Part shown: positions 59,451 to 64,000 of the stretch, one piece after another
Position numbering within the stretch: the stretch's first letter is position 1
How the letters are laid out: each line of letters begins with the position of its first letter
Source of the DNA: Apricaphanius iberus
Taxonomy: Eukaryota; Chordata; Actinopteri; Cyprinodontiformes; Aphaniidae
Direction of reading: 5' to 3'
Assembly: GCA_028564705.1 (NCBI GenBank)
Contig: JAPXFQ010001341.1
Coordinates: forward strand, 62,001-126,000
Length of the DNA: 64,000 nucleotides
Program-made: the position numbers and the translations under genes
The notes under the pieces: generated by a model
Database searches by the model: none
What the model saw: only the letters and a program-made list of their open reading frames with translations
Told to the model about the DNA's origin: nothing

Positions 59451-60419
59451 TCAGCATCATCACCGTAGTCAAGTTTTTATTCACACAGGGAACATGTGGA
59501 ACAATCTGGGGCTTTATAAGTAAGGAGGAGGATCTTAAACTCTATTCTGGATTTCACAGGGAGCGTCCCTTAGCAGCTAAAAAAAAAAAGATTTTAGATT
59601 GTGGGAATGTTCGCAGATGCTTTCCATCCAATCTGAGTGAGCTATTTTTCTAAAAAGAAAAGATTTTAACCTCTAGATGTGCAAAAATGGTGGAGAAAAA
59701 AATAGCAAGATATGGGTTTTTTTATAAAGAAAGAAATCTCAATTGTGTTTAATTCAGCTGCTGTTTATTTTTCACGAAATAAAACGACGTCTTTGGTTGT
59801 TCCAAGATAAGACGAGAAATTCAAGCAGTGTGACGAAGGTCGTGAGGCTTCAGTGAAGGGGCAGGTCGAGAGATTTGCTGCCTTTCCCTATGTCTAATTG
59901 TATGATATTTCCTACCTTCTTAAGGCAAATTATATTCCTGTGTAATAAGATGTCTTTAATTGTTGCTCCATTTTGTAGTTTTTTTGCTCCAAAGAGCCGT
60001 ACTTTCTTGAAATCTTCTAAGGTAATGTTGATTATCCGCTCTACTGCTAATTTCTTTAAAGCAACAGTATTTTGACCTAACTAATAATTTTCTAACATCT
60101 AATGCTTCTGGGTTTTTTTTTACACTGTATAAATTAAACTAATTACATGTTTTTCTGCTTAATTCTTTTGAAGGTTTTTCTGCACCAGGTTGGGCCATTG
60201 AGTGCCGAGTGGGGCGTTAAAGTCACATGTTGCCCATATTTTTTAATTCATCATCCTGTCCACACCTGAATGCCTCTGAGTCGGGGTTAAGCACCGATGA
60301 ACGCTGAGAGGAGGAGAACCTCTTCCTGTCGTCCGCTCTCTGATAACAGTGTTTCAGCTCACTGATGTGTACAGTAACAGTCAGCTGCAGGGAGGTGGCT
60401 GTCATCTGCATACAGAACA

Positions 60420-60660
60420 TGCGCTCCTTTGTCGCAGCCGCTCGCTCCTCCTGTCCATCAACGTCTGAGCCGGACGGAGCCGAGCCACGGAGAAACGAGG
60501 AGGGAGAAGAAGTGGGAAAGACACGGCGAGGCGGACAACCAGGAAGGACGGGACGGGATGAGCTCAGAGCGCTTCACGTCTTTCTCACCGTAGGATGAGT
60601 CATCCGGCTCGGCACTGCGCTGTGAATGAAACAGAGCGGGGAGGGGACACCTGCAGAGGG
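60420..60660. promoter_or_regulatory. CpG-rich patch, possible promoter
   Basis: GC and CpG content rise sharply here (for example CGGACGGAGCCGAGCC and GACACGGCGAGGCGGAC) within AT-rich surroundings. A 13-bp palindrome GGATGAGTCATCC at 60594-60606 contains an AP-1 site (TGAGTCA). No exon with coding similarity is attached on either side within the window. It may be an unattached first exon or just a CpG patch. Confidence 0.3.
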
Positions 60661-60708
60661 GGGCTGGGAGTGTGACACGGAGCCAGAAAGCATCAAACTG
60701 AAAGGGAG

Positions 60709-60710
<2 letters not shown>

Positions 60711-60757
<47 letters not shown>
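60711..60757. repeat. CA microsatellite
   Basis: A perfect CA run of about 47 bp. Confidence 0.95.
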
Positions 60758-60758
<1 letters not shown>

Positions 60759-60878
60759 TCTGTCAATGAGAGGAGGCGTAATGATGCTGAGTTGTATGGT
60801 TGCACAACTAATGTCAGAGGGAAAATTACTGGATGAGACGATCCGACTGCAGGAGGGGGTTGAGAAGAAACTATGTCC

Positions 60879-61246
60879 AAGGAAGGAAGGAAAGACAGTA
60901 GGAGACAAGGAAGGAAGGAAGGAAGGAAGGAAAGACAGTAGGACACAAGGAAGGAAGGAAGGACGGAAGGAAGGACGGAAGGAAGGAAAGACAGTAGGAC
61001 ACAAGGAAGGAAGGAAGGAAGGAAGGAAGGAAGGAAAGTAGGCAACAAGAAAGGAGGATGCAAGAAAGGAAGGAAGGACACAACGAAGGGTGGAAGGAAA
61101 GACAGTAGGACACAAGGAAGGAAGGAAGGAAGGAAAGCAGGACACAAGGTAGGAAGGAGGGAAGGACACAAGGAAGGGTGGAAGGAAGGACACAATTAAA
61201 GAAGGAAGGAAGGACGCAAGGAAGGAAGGAAAGTAGGACACAAGAT
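60879..61246. repeat. GGAA array with higher-order units
   Basis: GGAA runs alternate with spacers such as AAAGACAGTAGGACACAA, giving a loose higher-order repeat over about 370 bp. Long open frames on both strands here are a by-product of the repeat. Confidence 0.9.
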
Positions 61247-62089
61247 CTTTCAGAAACCAGAAAGAACTGCTGAAACACACTGCTTTGAAAGATGTATTGA
61301 AAATCTACTTTCATCTGCTATGAATTAAAAAATAAGAGGAAAGACACAAACTTTTGGACGCCGTTCTAACTTCAATCTCCTTCAAAAAGCCTGTGAACAG
61401 AGGTTAAATAGCTGAGTCTCCACACCAGTTAGTTGGACCAGTCCCAGCCTTGTCAGACTGCTTAGTTTTCAGGTTATCCCTTTACCTTTGCAGGAGGGAA
61501 TATCCCTTTGATACTGGTCTGCACCTGCCGCCACATTCACACGGTTCACCTCCAACCACAAAGAGTCTCTTGTGTTTTCCGCGGAGGAGAAGGTCGCAGT
61601 AGACGTGCGGCGTGTTCTTCCAGGCGGGCAGTCATCTAAAGCAGAGCTGTTCATCCAGCAACCTCTGCAGAGGTCACAGATTCAGTCCCTAAAGCCCCCA
61701 GGCCTTTGAAGGAGCATCAATCACCTCAGACCTTGCAACCACACCTCTGTTCTCACACCCAGGGCTATCAGAGGACAACAGTGGCCACCACTTTTACCAA
61801 GGTATTGATATTTTTCCAAAAATGAGAAATAGTCAAACTTATAAACTTGTGTTTGAACTCTCTTAAAATTCTGTTTCTGGCGCTATGTTTACAGACGCTG
61901 ATCTTTTTTGTCTGCATCTGTATGAATCCCACTGGGTGTTTTTGTTTCATCCTCCAAAAAGGGAAAGTACACACAAAAATTATTTTTTTCTCTATCCGCT
62001 GTCCTAACTTAGCCTAAAGAATGTGAGATGATTTCACATTTACAGCTTTCCATAGATTTTCTGCATGATGAGGTCTCAATAATCTTGAA

Positions 62090-63400
62090 AAGTCAGTATC
62101 AAGACAATCCAGAGTGCTTTATATAACCACATGACACAAAATGACATTACAGTGATAAAATGAGAAGTAGTGGAAAAACTGCAATCCAGACTAGAAATAA
62201 TGTTTCAGTGATTATTCATCAAAGGAAGGCAGCTCTAAACAAATGCATTTTTAGCCTTGACTTAAAGAGTAACTCACCCCCCTTATCAGAGTATAACCCC
62301 GCCCATATTTATTTTTGAAAAACGTCTCAAAAGGAGGCGTTGCCTGGCAAACCAGGGAACAAGCCGGGGGATGAAGGGCTGGGCGTGGTCTAGGCTGACG
62401 GTAAGAAAGATGGAGAGAGCCGTAGTAATGTGAGCTCCTTTGCCTGGAAATAATCCAGAGGTCGAGATTTTTTCCTCAACTTCCTTCTCCAAAGGGAACA
62501 GAGTGCAGGGTTCTATGGAGGAGGGGAGCGGCGCCATATCGTTACGAGCCATTCTATGCCGCGGCATGAGTGCTAGATTGTTGTTGGCTAAAGCTAATAC
62601 TAAATATAGATTAGCTCGAGTAATTTCCAAGCATGATAAGAAACATTCAGGACCATCACAATTATTGCATTAAATAGGAGCTCTTAGCCTCGATTTTATT
62701 TTCCATTTAGTGATGTATCAGATATTCCCTTTATCACAGGTAATGAGCAAATGTCAGTAAGTAGGGGTAACCACCTGCATAACGGAGCCCCCAGGTTTTA
62801 GTGCAGCAGGCTTCAGGGCACCTCGCTATGGAGGTGTGGCCCAGACCGCTCCTGTTATATACCCCAACACGGCCTGGACTGCTGCCGTCACTATTCCAAG
62901 CCTACCTCAATAACCAGAGATTAGCCGTTAGCAAGGCAGGATGTGAATTCCAGTGAACTGCAGTGCAGTGTAATCGTTTAACCACTGTGAGGCACTACAC
63001 TAACAGGTTTTTGGTAAAAAATTAATATTTTCACTAAAATGTACTAAAATACATAAAACAATAACCGGACATGTAGACAGTGCTGTTATAGACTCAATTA
63101 TACAGTTTATCAACAAAATTTGGTGATTTCGGGTTGAGTTACTCTTTAAAGGAACCCAGGATTTCTGCAGTTTAAAGGAGCACAAAAACTGAACCCTGAT
63201 TCTCAATTTTAGGTTCTGATTCTGGGGATGCAAAGTACACTTGGATCTGAGTGATTTGGATGGTTGATACAAAGACAACAGATCTTTAATGTGTTTTGGA
63301 GTTGAGCCATTCGGTTATTTATAAATTAGTAAAAGTATTTTGAAGTCTATTCTCTAAGCTACTGGGAGCCAGTGTAAGGACTTTAGAACTGGGGTGATGA
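62090..63400. repeat. LINE-3'UTR-like repeat, split by a TTAA element
   Basis: The left part (62090-62265, with GTGCTTTATATAACCACATG and ATTTTTAGCCTTGACTTAA) and right part (63146-63400, with TAAAGGAACCCAGGATTTC and CTACTGGGAGCCAGTGTAAG) join into the usual text of a fish LINE 3' region once the inserted element is taken out. Confidence 0.5.
62266..63145. mobile_element. TTAA-target DNA element, 880 bp
   Basis: The element starts AGAGTAACTCA and ends TGAGTTACTCT, a perfect 11-bp inverted terminus, with CCCC/GGGT beyond. TTAA flanks it on both sides (62262-62265 and 63146-63149). TTAA duplications are typical of piggyBac and Kolobok elements. No transposase frame is present, so it is non-autonomous. 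Confidence 0.7.
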
Positions 63401-63770
63401 GCTATACACTCATAGAAAGTGCAGAATTATACTTTTAGAGGTACAGTGTCTTGTTACTGGGTTGGTACCCTCAATGGTACCATTTTGTACTTTTATAGGC
63501 TGTATCTTTTATCAGCGCTACATTGACAGCCAATCATTATTGACTTAACATGACTGACACATCACCTGACCAGGATGTAGACAATGGTCGCCCACAAAAA
63601 CAACTTTTTTTCCAACTAGAAGCACAGAAAGATCCTTGTAAAAGTATTTTTTTTTCTTTAAAACATATTTAAAAAATACAATAAAAAAGTGTTAACAATA
63701 AAACTATGAAGTCCATAAATCTAACTTTGCTATTGGATGGATTTTTCAGTGAAAAATAATCAACTGAAAT

Positions 63771-64000
63771 CAGAATCAGAATCAGCTTTAATGGCCAAGT
63801 ATGACACATACAAGGAATTTGACTCCGGCAACTTTTCTCTCCAGTACAGAACTTAAATAAGTGAAATAAAAAAATTAAATACAAATAAATAGTGAAGGAT
63901 AATATATACACCAAACCGGGGTTATTGTACAGTAAGTATGTACAGCAGTGCAGAGTTATAGTTTATTGTTATGTGAATGGACTCACACTCTGTGACTCCA
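63771..64000 (-). mobile_element. LINE tail B, second copy, leaving the window
   Basis: It is nearly identical to 12911-13130 over about 215 bp from CAGAATCAGAATCAGCTTTA, with a few small gaps and substitutions. The similarity ends near 63985. Confidence 0.65.

Noticed and set aside
60458..61195. Long minus-strand frame (245 codons) rich in Ser, Pro, Phe and Leu
   Set aside because: It is a direct translation of the GGAA and CA arrays. Overlapping frames on both strands are equally open for the same reason.

Overview
The window reads as nuclear DNA of a ray-finned (teleost) fish. The evidence is a spliced vertebrate gene with GT-AG introns inside AT-rich sequence, many CA, AT and GGAA microsatellites, and fish-typical mobile elements: Tc1 elements, non-autonomous hAT elements, TTAA-target elements, a tRNA-headed SINE, L2/CR1/Rex-like LINE tails, a Ty1/copia remnant and a hammerhead-bearing Penelope-like fragment. 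I cannot name the species.

One host protein-coding gene can be assembled with confidence: an mb21d2 orthologue or paralogue (Mab-21 domain containing 2, a cGAS/Mab-21-like nucleotidyltransferase-fold protein) on the + strand. It has five coding exons: 15174-15375, 33939-34274, 36055-36248, 36340-36552 and 36647-37234. Together they give 1533 nt, or 510 residues plus a stop, with every junction in phase. Intron 1 is 18.6 kb and packed with repeats. The ATG sits 11 bases after a strong splice acceptor, so at least one non-coding 5' exon should lie upstream, and I could not place it. The coding exons are far more GC-rich than their surroundings.

Layout. 1-3200: the damaged 3' part of a multicopy teleost C2H2-finger gene, with a BED-finger hAT scrap inside it and a 66-bp duplication of its last exon. 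3200-5000: an inverted-repeat element with a hammerhead-like motif, and a GTGGGGAC palindromic repeat. 5000-15160: a mosaic of LINE tails, hAT MITEs and unassigned sequence upstream of mb21d2. 15164-37234: mb21d2. 37235-42480: its probable 3' UTR and downstream sequence. 42480-46800: a Tc1 copy, a hAT copy with a BED-type transposase scrap, a hAT copy with an 8-bp target duplication, and a 22-bp-period minisatellite. 46800-64000: mostly intergenic, with a degenerate SINE, a LINE 3' end, a copia fragment, a CpG-rich patch next to CA and GGAA arrays, and a TTAA-flanked element nested in an older repeat.

I found no operon-like, CRISPR, rRNA or genuine tRNA gene, and no convincing new multi-gene system. 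The observations most worth checking are the mb21d2 structure (extra introns and an acidic insertion at one junction), the hammerhead-like motif, the 22-bp minisatellite, the precisely bounded TTAA and hAT insertions, and the inverted repeat pair in intron 1.
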